This document shows, in pieces, positions 28,183-36,087 of a stretch of DNA of 64,000 nt. Numbering within the stretch: the first letter of the stretch is position 1; each line of letters opens with the position of its first letter. Below the pieces are notes generated by a model, which worked only from the letters and a program-made list of their open reading frames with translations, had not been told where the DNA came from and did no database searches. The translations under genes were made by a program, and so were the position numbers. Location: positions 1 to 64,000 of the forward strand of contig JABMNR010000149.1 in assembly GCA_013203465.1 (NCBI GenBank). The letters are read 5' to 3'. Source of the DNA: Alphaproteobacteria bacterium. GTDB taxonomy: Bacteria; Pseudomonadota; Alphaproteobacteria; Thalassobaculales; Thalassobaculaceae.

Positions 28183-28968
28183 TCAAGGATGATCGGGCGG
28201 CGGGCCGGCGATTAGCGCGAACACCCGGTGCGGCACCGCCAGTGGATCGTCGGGAAAGTTCTCGGCCAGGACGGCCGCGTGCTCGGCGTCGAACGCCGCC
28301 ACCCGATCGGGCGGCAGGGTGCCGCCGACCCCGGCGCTGGCCCGGATGCGGCCGCGCCAGGCGGCGTGGCTGTAGGGCTGATCCAGATCGTAGGTGAAGG
28401 TTTCGATGTCGCGGAACCCGGCGGTCCGCGCCCCGGTCGCCCAGGCCGCATGGAAACCATCGCCGCCGCCCATCGGCCAGGCCGGGTTGTGGCGCTCGAT
28501 CAGCGCCTCGGTCGCCGCCACCACGTTGCCCGGCAGCGGCAGCCAGTCGAAATGGCAGATCACCAGCCGGCCGCCCGGTGTCAGCACCCGCGCCACCTCG
28601 GCGAAGGCCTTGGGACCGTCGAACCAGTGCCAGCATTGCCCGGCCACCAGCAGATCGATCGACCCGTTCGGTACACCCGTGGCCTCGGCCGAGCCTTCGG
28701 CCCAGCCGATCGCAAGCCCCTCGTCGCGTGCCAGGGCGGCGGCCTTGGTCAGCATGTCGGCCGAGATGTCGACGCCAGTGACCCGCGCGCCGCGCCGGGC
28801 CAGCGCCCGGGCGACGGTTCCGGTTCCGGTGCCGAGGTCGAGCACACGGGTTCCGTCGAACGCGATGCCGCGATTGGCCAGACGATCCCACAGGCTTTCG
28901 GGAAACCCGGCGCGGTGGGCGGCGTAGTCGTCGGCGGTGCGGCCGAAATCGGCGGTGAAATGGGTCAT
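28183..28968 (-). CDS. Class I SAM-dependent methyltransferase (UbiE/COQ5-like)
   Basis: 261 aa. DDYAAHRAGFPESLWDRL opens the domain, motif I is VLDLGTGTGTVARAL, and VTGVDISADML, AGQCWHWFD and LTPGGRLVICHFDW follow. The substrate is unknown; this subgroup often carries QCWHWFD. The ATG at 28968 is chosen because upstream in-frame residues (to 29040) have no family counterpart. It stands alone on the minus strand between the glycosyltransferase and peroxiredoxin genes. Confidence 0.88.
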   Translation of the reverse strand: MTHFTADFGRTADDYAAHRAGFPESLWDRLANRGIAFDGTRVLDLGTGTGTVARALARRGARVTGVDISADMLTKAAALARDEGLAIGWAEGSAEATGVPNGSIDLLVAGQCWHWFDGPKAFAEVARVLTPGGRLVICHFDWLPLPGNVVAATEALIERHNPAWPMGGGDGFHAAWATGARTAGFRDIETFTYDLDQPYSHAAWRGRIRASAGVGGTLPPDRVAAFDAEHAAVLAENFPDDPLAVPHRVFALIAGPPPDHP

Positions 28969-29055
28969 GCCCTCAGGATGCCGGCCAAGCGGCGAAAGGG
29001 AAGGTGGATTCGAGCAATCCACATGATTGGCCGCATCCAACGATAGGCTGAAGGC

Positions 29056-29712
29056 TTACCTTTTCGCATGCCGCCGGAGCGCCGCGACCACGCCGGCCGG
29101 CTCCTGGCGCACCCGATAGTCGGGGTCGGCGAACACGTCGAGCAGGGTGCCGTCGGGCGCCACCACGAAATTCCCCGGGGTCGGCAACTCCCAACTGTCG
29201 TCGCCGTTCGAACGCTCCAAGTCGAGACCGATGCGGCCGTAGAAATCCCGCACGTGATCCGGCAGTTGCCAAACCAGACCGTACTGCCGCGCCACCGCGT
29301 TGCCCGGATCGGACAGCACTGGGAACGCCAGCGCGTGCTTTTCCACCATGGTCAGCGCCTCGCCCGGTTTTTCCGGCGTGATCGCCACCATGTCGCCGCC
29401 CAGGGCGCGGATGTCGTCCAGCACACCCATCAGCGCCCGCACCTCGACGTTGCAATACGAGCACCAGGCGCCGCGATAGAATTTCACCACCAGCGGGCCC
29501 TTGGCGCGCAGCTCGGCCGAGCTGACGGTCGTGCCGGTAGCATCCGTCAGGGTGAAGTCGGGCGCGCGGTCGCCGACCTTGAGCACCCGGCTCTGGATGC
29601 CGGTTGCCTTCAGCGCTTGGATCGAGCCGTCGATGGTCCGCCAGTCCTCGGCGCCGAGCGTCTTGCGGCGGGCGGTGGTGTTGGCGTCCAGCTGGTCGGC
29701 GAGCGAGGTCAT
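29056..29712 (-). CDS. AhpC/TSA-like peroxiredoxin or thiol oxidoreductase
   Basis: 218 aa. A helical N-terminus (about 1-45) precedes a thioredoxin-fold domain starting at VGDRAPDFTLTDATG. The active-site region is FYRGAWCSYCNVEVRAL, with a CxxC where typical 2-Cys peroxiredoxins have a single peroxidatic Cys in PxxxTxxC. This matches a group annotated as peroxiredoxin-like or AhpC/TSA family that reduces peroxides or thiols. No signal peptide. It is divergent from the sulfite-oxidase-like gene. Confidence 0.88.
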   Translation of the reverse strand: MTSLADQLDANTTARRKTLGAEDWRTIDGSIQALKATGIQSRVLKVGDRAPDFTLTDATGTTVSSAELRAKGPLVVKFYRGAWCSYCNVEVRALMGVLDDIRALGGDMVAITPEKPGEALTMVEKHALAFPVLSDPGNAVARQYGLVWQLPDHVRDFYGRIGLDLERSNGDDSWELPTPGNFVVAPDGTLLDVFADPDYRVRQEPAGVVAALRRHAKR

Positions 29713-29859
29713 GTGAGTATCCTGCGGTCAGGGTGATGCCCAATCTCGGCATGGTGGCGCGCGGCGGTCCAGCGCCGATCCGTCACGATGTCGTTTCCAC
29801 ATCTTGCCGTAGCCTTCCCGTCGTCCCCATATCGATGGCGGAACCAGGGAGAACCGCTG

Positions 29860-30546
29860 ATGAACGATGACGCGATGGTCGCCGCGAAACGCGCCAAGCT
29901 GGTGCGCGAGAAGGAGCGCTGGGCGCGTGAGGGCCGGCGGTTCGGCGGCGCGGTCCCGGTGGCGGCTCCGGTGGCGGCTCCGGCCGGGACTGGACGACGC
30001 TTGCCGCTAGGACAGCATGAGGTCAAGGATTGGCCGGTGCTTGATCTCGGCACCCATCCGAACCTACCGGCCAAGGATTGGACGCTGTCGATCGAAGGCT
30101 TGGTCGATTGTCCGACGATGTTTTCGTTCGACGATCTCGCGCTGATTCCGCAGACCGAGCGCGTCTCCGACATCCACTGTGTCACGTCCTGGTCGCGCTA
30201 CGACAACCGTTGGCGCGGGGTGGCGGCCCGCGATCTGATCGCCGAGGTGCGGCCGCGCGACGAGGCCCGGTTCGTGCTGATCAAATCCTATGACGGCTAT
30301 ACGGTGAACCTTCCGGTCGACTACCTGTACGAGCCGGACAGCCTGCTGGCGACCCATTGGAGCGACCGGCCGCTGACCCGCGAGCATGGCGGGCCGGTGC
30401 GGCTGGTGGTGCCGGCGCTGTACTTCTGGAAGAGTGCGAAATGGATCCGCTCGATTCGTTTCATCGAACACGATATCAAGGGGTTCTGGGAATCGCGCGG
30501 CTACCACATGCTGGGTGATCCGTGGAAGGAACAGCGCTATGCCTAA
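29860..30546 (+). CDS. Sulfite-oxidase-like molybdopterin oxidoreductase
   Basis: 228 aa cytosolic protein with the sulfite oxidase Mo-binding fold: DIHCVTSWSRYDNRWRGV contains the Cys that ligates molybdenum, and VDYLYEPDSLLATHW and HGGPVRLVVPALYFWKSAKW complete the site. There is no Tat signal and no dimerisation domain, as in short sulfite-oxidase-like oxidoreductases of unknown substrate. An N-terminal basic stretch (KRAKLVREKERW) and an Ala/Pro-rich linker precede the domain. The ATG at 29860 has GGGAG upstream. It overlaps the TPR gene by 8 nt. Confidence 0.9.
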   Translation: MNDDAMVAAKRAKLVREKERWAREGRRFGGAVPVAAPVAAPAGTGRRLPLGQHEVKDWPVLDLGTHPNLPAKDWTLSIEGLVDCPTMFSFDDLALIPQTERVSDIHCVTSWSRYDNRWRGVAARDLIAEVRPRDEARFVLIKSYDGYTVNLPVDYLYEPDSLLATHWSDRPLTREHGGPVRLVVPALYFWKSAKWIRSIRFIEHDIKGFWESRGYHMLGDPWKEQRYA

Positions 30547-31012
30547 GCTACGAGCCGTATGGGCCGCCGTTGTGTGTCTCGGGTTGATGACCGTTCCAGC
30601 GTATGCCATCGCGCCGGAGCCCGAAACCGCGCCGGTGAAGGCGGAGGACGCCGATTATACGGCGGCGTTGGCCAGGATCGCGATCGATGATTACGCCGCC
30701 GCCGTGCCGTTGCTGGAAGCGACCTTGAAGCGCAATCCGAACAACGCCGACGCGTGGAGCGAGCTCGGTTTCGCCAACCGCAAGCTCGGCCGCTGGAATG
30801 AGGGGCAGCGCTATTACGAGAACGCGCTGCGGATCGATCCGAGCCATCTGGGCGCCATGGCCTATCTCGGTGAGCTCTATCTTGAGACCGACCGGCCGGC
30901 CCGGGCGCGGGCGCTGCTGCGCCAGATCGAGAGTTTGTGCAAACGGGGCTGCGCGGCGCGCGACGCGCTTGCCGCCGCCATGGAGCAGCGCGGAGTGCCG
31001 ATCAGCAACTGA
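30539..31012 (+). CDS. Exported TPR protein (157 aa)
   Basis: A signal peptide (about 1-23, ending VPAYA) is followed by about three tetratricopeptide repeats (YTAALARIAIDDYAAAVPLL, NNADAWSELGFANRKLGRW, HLGAMAYLGELYLETDRPA) and a Cys pair near the end (LCKRGCAA). It is probably a periplasmic protein that binds other proteins. Its ATG lies inside the last codons of the molybdoenzyme gene, implying coupled translation and perhaps a shared function. Confidence 0.85.
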   Translation: MPKLRAVWAAVVCLGLMTVPAYAIAPEPETAPVKAEDADYTAALARIAIDDYAAAVPLLEATLKRNPNNADAWSELGFANRKLGRWNEGQRYYENALRIDPSHLGAMAYLGELYLETDRPARARALLRQIESLCKRGCAARDALAAAMEQRGVPISN

Positions 31013-31038
31013 TTGATATTGAAGTTAAAATTTTTTTG

Positions 31039-31068
31039 TTGACGGGATCCGGTTCGATCGACTTACTA
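31039..31068 (+). promoter_or_regulatory. Promoter of the riboswitch-controlled transporter operon
   Basis: TTGACG (31039-31044) and TTACTA (31063-31068) are 18 nt apart in an AT-rich patch. The expected transcription start (about 31075) coincides with the first base of the riboswitch, which supports the assignment. Confidence 0.5.
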
Positions 31069-31075
31069 AAAAGCA

Positions 31076-31135
31076 TGGCGCTGATTTGAGGCTCAGCTTG
31101 CGGGGGCGCCCTATAAATTCCTGCTAAAGCGAGTG
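31076..31135 (+). ncRNA. SAM-II (SAM-alpha, metA-type) riboswitch
   Basis: The RNA contains the conserved SAM-II blocks in order: GGCGCTGATTTGA (31077-31089), CTTGC, GGGGCGCC, a TATAAA block and TGCTAAAGC (about 31122-31130). GGCGC and GCGCC pair as the P1 helix, and the later A-rich block forms the pseudoknot and SAM pocket in the known structure. SAM-II elements sit in front of methionine and sulfur genes in alphaproteobacteria. Here it precedes an SsuACB-like operon, with a terminator hairpin directly downstream. Confidence 0.85.
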
Positions 31136-31143
31136 GGTCGGAG

Positions 31144-31173
31144 GCCCGCCGCTCTTTGAGCCGGGCTTTTTTT
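31144..31173 (+). terminator. Intrinsic terminator in the riboswitch leader
   Basis: GCCCG (31144-31148), bulge CC, GCTC, loop TTT, GAGC, CGGGC (31162-31166) form a 9-bp stem with a 2-nt bulge, followed by seven T (31167-31173). It begins a few bases after the aptamer and about 105 nt before the first gene, fitting a transcription-attenuation platform. Confidence 0.8.
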
Positions 31174-31279
31174 GCGCCCGGTTCATCGGGTCATGCACCC
31201 ACCTCCTTCCGACGACCTGAACCGAGCCTCGTCACCACGCGAGGCGTCCGTGATCGGGCGTCCGTGAAGGAGTGTCGAG

Positions 31280-32281
31280 ATGACCATTTCCAAGCGTACC
31301 GTTCTGGGCGGACTCGCCCTTGCCGCCGCCGGTTTGGCGTTGGCGCCGTTCACCCGCGCCATCGGCGCCGAGCCGGTGCCCGAGCGCATCACCGTTGACT
31401 ACGCCTACTACAATCCGGTCAGCCTGTTGTTGAAGAAGAAGGGTTGGATCGAGGAGGAGTTCGCCAAGGACGACACCAAGATCCGTTGGGTGCTGTCGCT
31501 CGGCTCCAACAAGGCGTTGGAGTTCCTCAACGGCTCCAGCGTCGATTTCGGCTCGACCGCCGGGGCGTCCGCCGTCATCGGCCGGTCCCACGGCATCCCG
31601 ATCAAGGCGATCTACGTCTACTCCAAGCCGGAATGGACCGCCTTGGTCACCCGACCGGAGTCCGGCATCACCAAGATCGAGGACCTGAAGGGCAAGCGGG
31701 TGGCCGTGACCCGGGGCACCGATCCGCACATCTTCCTGCTGCGGGCGCTCGATCAGGTCGGGTTGAGCGAGGACGACATCACGCCGGTGCTGTTGCAGCA
31801 TCCCGACGGGTACCGGGCGCTGGAGCGTGGCCAAGTCGACGCGTGGGCCGGGCTCGACCCGCACATGGCCAAGGCTGAGCTGGAGTCTGGTGCCATCCTG
31901 TTCTTCCGCAATCCCGATCTGAACAGCTACGGCGTGCTGAACGTGCGGGAGGATTTCGCGGCCGAGCATCCCGGCGTTATCCGGCGGGTGCTGAAGGTCT
32001 ACGAGAAGGCCCGGCGTTACGCGCTCAACCACCCGGATGAGCTGCGCGGCGTGTTGGTCGAGGCGGTGCATCTGTCGCCGGAGGTCGCGGCCAGACAACT
32101 GGGTGAGCGGACAGATTTGAGCAACCCGGTGCTGGGCCCGAACCACCGTGACACCTTGCTGGCGGCCGGGTTGATCCTGCAGAAGATCGGCGTGATCGAG
32201 GCGGGCGTTTCGGTCGAGCAGGTGGTGAATGAGCTGATCGACACCCGCTTGCTCGCCGAAGCCGCCACCTTCATCAATTGA
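31280..32281 (+). CDS. Sulfonate/nitrate-type ABC transporter substrate-binding protein (SsuA-like)
   Basis: 333 aa periplasmic binding protein. The signal peptide (SKRTVLGGLALAAAGLALAPF, cleavage about residue 29) looks Sec- or Tat-like. ITVDYAYYNPVSLLLKKKGWIEEEF and LGSNKALEFLNGSSVDFGSTAG are typical of SsuA/TauA binders, followed by KGKRVAVTRGTDPHIFLLRAL. The ligand is probably an aliphatic sulfonate or other sulfur compound, as implied by the SAM-II riboswitch upstream. AAGGAG sits 7-8 nt before the ATG. Confidence 0.9.
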   Translation: MTISKRTVLGGLALAAAGLALAPFTRAIGAEPVPERITVDYAYYNPVSLLLKKKGWIEEEFAKDDTKIRWVLSLGSNKALEFLNGSSVDFGSTAGASAVIGRSHGIPIKAIYVYSKPEWTALVTRPESGITKIEDLKGKRVAVTRGTDPHIFLLRALDQVGLSEDDITPVLLQHPDGYRALERGQVDAWAGLDPHMAKAELESGAILFFRNPDLNSYGVLNVREDFAAEHPGVIRRVLKVYEKARRYALNHPDELRGVLVEAVHLSPEVAARQLGERTDLSNPVLGPNHRDTLLAAGLILQKIGVIEAGVSVEQVVNELIDTRLLAEAATFIN

Positions 32282-32288
32282 GGGTGTG

Positions 32289-33161
32289 ATGACCGCGATC
32301 GAGCCGATCGACAACCGTCCGGCGGTCGACCTCCGGGAAGAGGTGGCGCGTGCCACCTCCTTCTCGGCGGTGCTGACTTGGCTGTGGTGGCGGGCCGCGC
32401 CGTGGGTAGTGCCGGCGGTGCTGGTGGTGGCCTGGGAAGCCCTTGGCCGGTTGGGGGTGTTCGCGCCCAATCTGGTGCCGCCGCCGGGGGCGGTGGTCGA
32501 CGCCGTGGTCAAGCTGGCCGCCGATGGTGAACTGGTCGAGCATGTCGCCGTGACCCTGGGCCGTGTCGCGGCGGGCTTCGTCTGGGGCGTGGCGGCGGCG
32601 ACCGTCTTGGGGGTGGCGACCGGGGTGTCGGCCACCGCCCGGCGGTTGCTCGATCCCACCTTGCAGGCGTTGAAGGCGGTGCCGTCGCTGGCCTGGGTGC
32701 CGCTGTTCATTCTGTGGTTCGGGATCTTCGAGGAATCGAAGATCACCTTGATCGCGGTGGGCGTGTTCTTCCCGGTCTATCTCAATCTGATGATCGCGAT
32801 CCGGGGGGCCGATCGCAAACTGGTGGAGGTCGCGCGGATTAACGGGCTGAGCCTGTGGGCGACCGTGCGTTACGTGCTGGTGCCCGGCACCTTGCCGGCC
32901 TATGTCGCGGGGTTGCGCGGCGGCTTGGCGCTGGGCTGGATGTTCGTGGTCGCGGCCGAGCTGATGGGCGCCAGCGAGGGGCTCGGCTTTCTGATGATCG
33001 ACGGCCAGATGACCGGCCGTCCCGCCATGATCATCGCCGCCCTGTTGCTGTTCGCGGTGACCGGCAAGCTCACCGATCAGCTTTTGGTCACCGTCGCCGG
33101 CCGTTTCCTCGTCTGGCAGGACAGCCTGGCGACATCGGAACAGGAGAGTTCCCATGCTTAA
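32289..33161 (+). CDS. ABC transporter permease (SsuC-like)
   Basis: 290 aa inner-membrane permease of the sulfonate/nitrate/taurine group with about six helices. APWVVPAVLVVAWEALGRLG opens the membrane part. The EAA loop (ARINGLSLWATVRYVLVPGTLPAYVAGLRGGLALGW) contacts the ATPase. The ATG at 32289 is used, although an adjacent GTG at 32286 is also possible. It starts 7 nt after the binding-protein gene and overlaps the ATPase gene by 8 nt. Confidence 0.92.
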   Translation: MTAIEPIDNRPAVDLREEVARATSFSAVLTWLWWRAAPWVVPAVLVVAWEALGRLGVFAPNLVPPPGAVVDAVVKLAADGELVEHVAVTLGRVAAGFVWGVAAATVLGVATGVSATARRLLDPTLQALKAVPSLAWVPLFILWFGIFEESKITLIAVGVFFPVYLNLMIAIRGADRKLVEVARINGLSLWATVRYVLVPGTLPAYVAGLRGGLALGWMFVVAAELMGASEGLGFLMIDGQMTGRPAMIIAALLLFAVTGKLTDQLLVTVAGRFLVWQDSLATSEQESSHA

Positions 33162-33888
33162 CGTCGAGGCCGTGAGCCGGCGCTTCGCGCGCGACGGCGG
33201 GGCACCGGTCGTCGCCCTCGACCGGGTCGACCTGACGTTGCGCGAGCACGAGATCCTGGCACTGGTGGGAACCAGTGGCTGCGGCAAGTCGACCCTGCTG
33301 CGTATCCTGTCGGGGCTTGATCGGCCGACCTCGGGCCGGGTGGCGCTGGACGGCCGGGTGCTGTCGGGGCCGACACCGGAGATCGGCATGGTGTTCCAGG
33401 AGCCGCGGCTGATGCCATGGCTGCCGGTGCGCGAGAACATCCGCCTTGCCGTGCTCGACCAGCCGCGCGCGATCCAAGACCAGCGGATCACCGCCGCCCT
33501 TGACCGGGTCGGCCTCAACGATGCCGCGGAGGCGTGGCCGAAGGCGCTGTCGGGCGGCATGGCGCAACGGGCGGCGTTGGCCCGGGCGCTGGTGCGCCAG
33601 CCGTCGATCCTGCTGATGGACGAGCCGTTCAGCGCGCTCGACAGCTTCACCAAGACCGCCCTTCAGGACCATGTGCTCGACCTGTGGGGCCGGGGCGGGT
33701 TCACCGTCGTGCTGGTCACCCACGATCTGGAAGAGGCGGCGGTGCTGGCCGACCGGGTGGTGGTGATGCGCGGCGATCCTGGGCGGGTGCACCAAGTCGT
33801 CGAGATCGACGATCCGCGTCCGCGCGACCGCACCGGGGCCGAGGTTCAACGCATCAAGCGGGAGCTGGCGGTCTCGTTGGAGGGGTAG
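33154..33888 (+). CDS. ABC transporter ATPase (SsuB-like)
   Basis: 244 aa. Walker A is GTSGCGKST, the Q-loop MVFQEPRLMPW, the signature LSGGMAQRAALARAL, Walker B ILLMDEPFSALD, and the H-loop VTHDLEEAAVLADRV. It powers uptake by the permease. AGGAG lies 6 nt before the ATG inside the permease gene. It is the last gene of the riboswitch-controlled operon. Confidence 0.93.
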   Translation: MLNVEAVSRRFARDGGAPVVALDRVDLTLREHEILALVGTSGCGKSTLLRILSGLDRPTSGRVALDGRVLSGPTPEIGMVFQEPRLMPWLPVRENIRLAVLDQPRAIQDQRITAALDRVGLNDAAEAWPKALSGGMAQRAALARALVRQPSILLMDEPFSALDSFTKTALQDHVLDLWGRGGFTVVLVTHDLEEAAVLADRVVVMRGDPGRVHQVVEIDDPRPRDRTGAEVQRIKRELAVSLEG

Positions 33889-34385
33889 GGGGCTTTGATA
33901 ATTCGCATCTCCAATCCACCCTCGCATCCCCGGTGGAAGGGTGATAATTGCTCGAGATGGTTGCAGTTAAAATCCGGAATGTGCCGGGATTACCCGACAT
34001 ATACCTGACCCATAGCGCCTCCCTCCATTTCAGGGAAAGATTGCACCATCACAGCTAGGGACTAAACGCCCAGCACACGCGATGAAGTCGAAGAGCCCCT
34101 ATCAGCCGAACCGGATGTCCTTTCCGGCGGCCCGGTTGTGAAGCGGCCGCACGCGTGCGTGCAGATGATCGATCTGGCGGCTTTGGCAATATGCTGTGAC
34201 GCTTCCCAGACCCTTCTATCTGGGTTATTTTACCTTTAAAAAGGGTAGACTGACGAGCATCCGGGCATGGCCAGTTTTGTATAGGGTCAATGTAATGTAG
34301 TGACCTCATACCGCGCGCACGAAGTTGGAATTGCCGGGCACCGAATAACCTGTTGGTCGTAATCGTTTAAAGGGGGTCGTGTGCA
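33889..34385. other. 497-nt intergenic region with a weak hairpin
   Basis: No convincing gene is seen on either strand. A CCCAGA/TCTGGG hairpin with an 8-nt loop (34205-34224) followed by TTATTTTA may be a weak terminator. GC content falls toward the right, entering the low-GC methyltransferase gene, so the junction of foreign DNA probably lies here. Confidence 0.5.
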
Positions 34386-35162
34386 ATGTTTATTGTAGGA
34401 ATGAATTTCATTGAAGTCCTAAATCATTTGCCTAAAAACGAGATCATCGCTGAACTTGGGGTGAAGACGGGACGGAATGCTCGGCGTATGTTCGAGGTTC
34501 TGGATCCTAAAATGATGCATCTCGTGGATCCGTGGGCGAAGGACTTCGATGTCGGATATGCGGCTCGGCATACTCCTGAGGAACGAGATTATTTCGTAGA
34601 ATATTTCAACAGAATGACCAAGTGGAGCAAATCCGAGGAGGCGGGTGGAAAAATAAACGTTATACGGGATTATGCGATAGAAGCATCTGTGGACTTTGAG
34701 GATAAATATTTTGATTTCGTGTATGTCGACACGCTCGATACTTACGATGGGTATTTCGGAGATCTTTGTGCATACGCTCCAAAAATGAAAGACGACGGGA
34801 TCCTTTCTGGTGATGATTATTATGATCTGTGTTTTGCAGTGAATAAAAAGAAGGTTCGAGATCCAAAGATGTACGAACCAGAAGGCAGTCTTGTCATGAT
34901 TAATGCGGCGAATGATTTTTGCGATAAATGTGGATGGGAAATCTTATTTATTACTGACGAGTACGCGACGCTTAGTAGACCTCCGCGTTTCTTCGCCGGG
35001 AAGAAGGGTGTTTTTGGAAAGGCGCATCTTCTCTTGGATCAAGTCCTGCGTGTCACGCCTTGGGCCGTCGAGGTTTCGAATCCACGCGACATCCGGCAGA
35101 CGATGTACCAGCCGCATGGTTCGACCGACATCAATGAGCGGCGGTTTTTCACGAAGCTCTAG
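34386..35162 (+). CDS. Class I methyltransferase (Methyltransf_24-like), low GC
   Basis: 258 aa. IIAELGVKTGRNARRMFEVL is motif I-like, MHLVDPWAKDF gives the acidic ribose-binding residue, and FDFVYVDTLDTYDGYFGDL with KMKDDGILSGDDYY fits the catalytic face of small class I methyltransferases often found in surface-glycan loci. Sampled 60-base lines are 38-55% G+C against about two thirds around it, indicating horizontal transfer. An alternative start (MNFIEV, 34398) is possible. It lies beside a transposase remnant and tRNA-Ser. Confidence 0.75.
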   Translation: MFIVGMNFIEVLNHLPKNEIIAELGVKTGRNARRMFEVLDPKMMHLVDPWAKDFDVGYAARHTPEERDYFVEYFNRMTKWSKSEEAGGKINVIRDYAIEASVDFEDKYFDFVYVDTLDTYDGYFGDLCAYAPKMKDDGILSGDDYYDLCFAVNKKKVRDPKMYEPEGSLVMINAANDFCDKCGWEILFITDEYATLSRPPRFFAGKKGVFGKAHLLLDQVLRVTPWAVEVSNPRDIRQTMYQPHGSTDINERRFFTKL

Positions 35163-35175
35163 GGTCGGTGGACAT

Positions 35176-35290
35176 TTACCGGAGCGCGATGACCGTGGCG
35201 GCGATGGTCCATGTGGCCGCATAGCTTGTGTCGGTTTTGTCGTAGCGTGTGTTCACGGCCCTTAACGTGTCAAAGCCATCCAGTGTTCTT
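35176..35290 (-). pseudogene. C-terminal remnant of an IS5-family transposase
   Basis: The frame ends FDTLRAVNTRYDKTDTSYAA followed by a hydrophobic stretch and stop. This resembles the C-terminus of IS5-group DDE transposases, where RYDKTARNYLA lies near the catalytic Glu helix. Only about 38 residues are recognisable and the rest of the gene is missing. It is a scar of an earlier insertion between the low-GC methyltransferase and tRNA-Ser. Confidence 0.65.
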
Positions 35291-35423
35291 GATTGCCAAT
35301 ATACCGTGCTGAAATGGACCTTCGATGAGCGCCTTGTTTGCTGTCGGAATGAAGGGCCTCGAACTCCAAAAATCTCCATTGTTTTCAGAGTAATAGACCA
35401 GATTTTCGGTCCGAAAAAAGCAA

Positions 35424-35513
35424 TGGCGGAGGGAGGGGGATTCGAACCCCCGAGGGGCTTTCACCCCAACACGCTTTCCAGGCGTGCGCCTTAAACCACT
35501 CGGCCATCCCTCC
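35424..35513 (-). tRNA. tRNA-Ser(GGA)
   Basis: 90 nt with encoded CCA and a long variable arm. Acceptor GGAGGGA pairs with TCCCTCC, the anticodon loop is CTGGAAA (anticodon GGA, reads TCC and TCT), the variable arm is about TTGGGGTGAAAGCCCC, and the T arm GGGGG/CCCCC has loop TTCGAAT. Its 3' end faces the transposase scrap and low-GC gene. Confidence 0.97.
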
Positions 35514-35673
35514 AAGGCGCGCGGAACCTAATCGACGGTCGCGTGGTTTGCAACGCCATGTGCACGCGGGCTAACGCTGGCGGGTTCCACGCGGCTTTCT
35601 CCTAGTCCCATCATGTGTTTAAATCCTAGTGAGTGATCGTGGGTCCGGGCACATCCTGGAGCCCTGTCAAGCG

Positions 35674-36006
35674 ATGGATTCCCTCATGCGTACCGTGTTT
35701 CGCGCCGTCGGTTGGACTCTCACGGGCATCGCCGCCGTCCTGCTGGCCCGTGATCTGTTCGACCTGTTGTCCGAGGGACGGTTCGAGCCGCTGTCGCTCG
35801 GGTTCGTCTGGAACACACTGAATTCCTCCTCCCTGCAACTCGCCGAGGCGGGGGTCTCACGCTACCTGCATCCCTGGCTGTGGCATCCGGTGATCGTCAC
35901 CTTGTTGCTGTGGCCGGCCTTTGCCGTGATTGGCACGCCCGGCGTCCTGCTGTTGTTGACGACCCGGCCGCGACGGCGGCGTGGATCGGTATTTCGGTCC
36001 GATTAA
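35674..36006 (+). CDS. Small membrane protein (110 aa)
   Basis: Two hydrophobic segments are visible (about 8-26, VGWTLTGIAAVLLARDLF, and about 69-93, IVTLLLWPAFAVIGTPGVLLLL), with a basic Arg-rich tail after the second. Such small proteins are frequent in alphaproteobacteria and have no known role. The ATG at 35674 is chosen, though an ATG at 35689 would also keep both helices. It ends just before a hairpin and the promoter of the Rieske gene. Confidence 0.65.
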   Translation: MDSLMRTVFRAVGWTLTGIAAVLLARDLFDLLSEGRFEPLSLGFVWNTLNSSSLQLAEAGVSRYLHPWLWHPVIVTLLLWPAFAVIGTPGVLLLLTTRPRRRRGSVFRSD

Positions 36007-36009
36007 TAT

Positions 36010-36051
36010 AACAAGTTTTTACTTGTTTATTTAGCGAGCAATGCGTATACT
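36010..36051 (+). promoter_or_regulatory. Promoter with overlapping palindrome upstream of the Rieske gene
   Basis: TTGTTT (36023-36028) and TATACT (36046-36051) are 17 nt apart, giving a start near 36058 and a 30-nt leader with CGGAGGA before the ATG at 36088. AACAAGT-TTTT-ACTTGTT (36010-36027), a perfect 7-bp dyad, overlaps the -35 box and may be an operator or a small terminator for the upstream gene. Confidence 0.5.
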
Positions 36052-36087
36052 GGGATCGTTGGAGCCCCTTGTCCCGGAGGATTCGCC

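Noticed and set aside
31232-33653. Two long minus-strand frames opposite the transporter genes
   Set aside because: Low-complexity Arg/His/Gln-rich shadows of three clear ABC transporter genes.
33889-34385. Possible 84-residue minus-strand gene at 34055-34309
   Set aside because: No start signal and low-complexity basic content; no family resemblance.
35270-35515. 81-residue minus-strand frame covering tRNA-Ser
   Set aside because: Its N-terminal part (WPSGLRRTPGKRVGVK) is a translation of tRNA-Ser.
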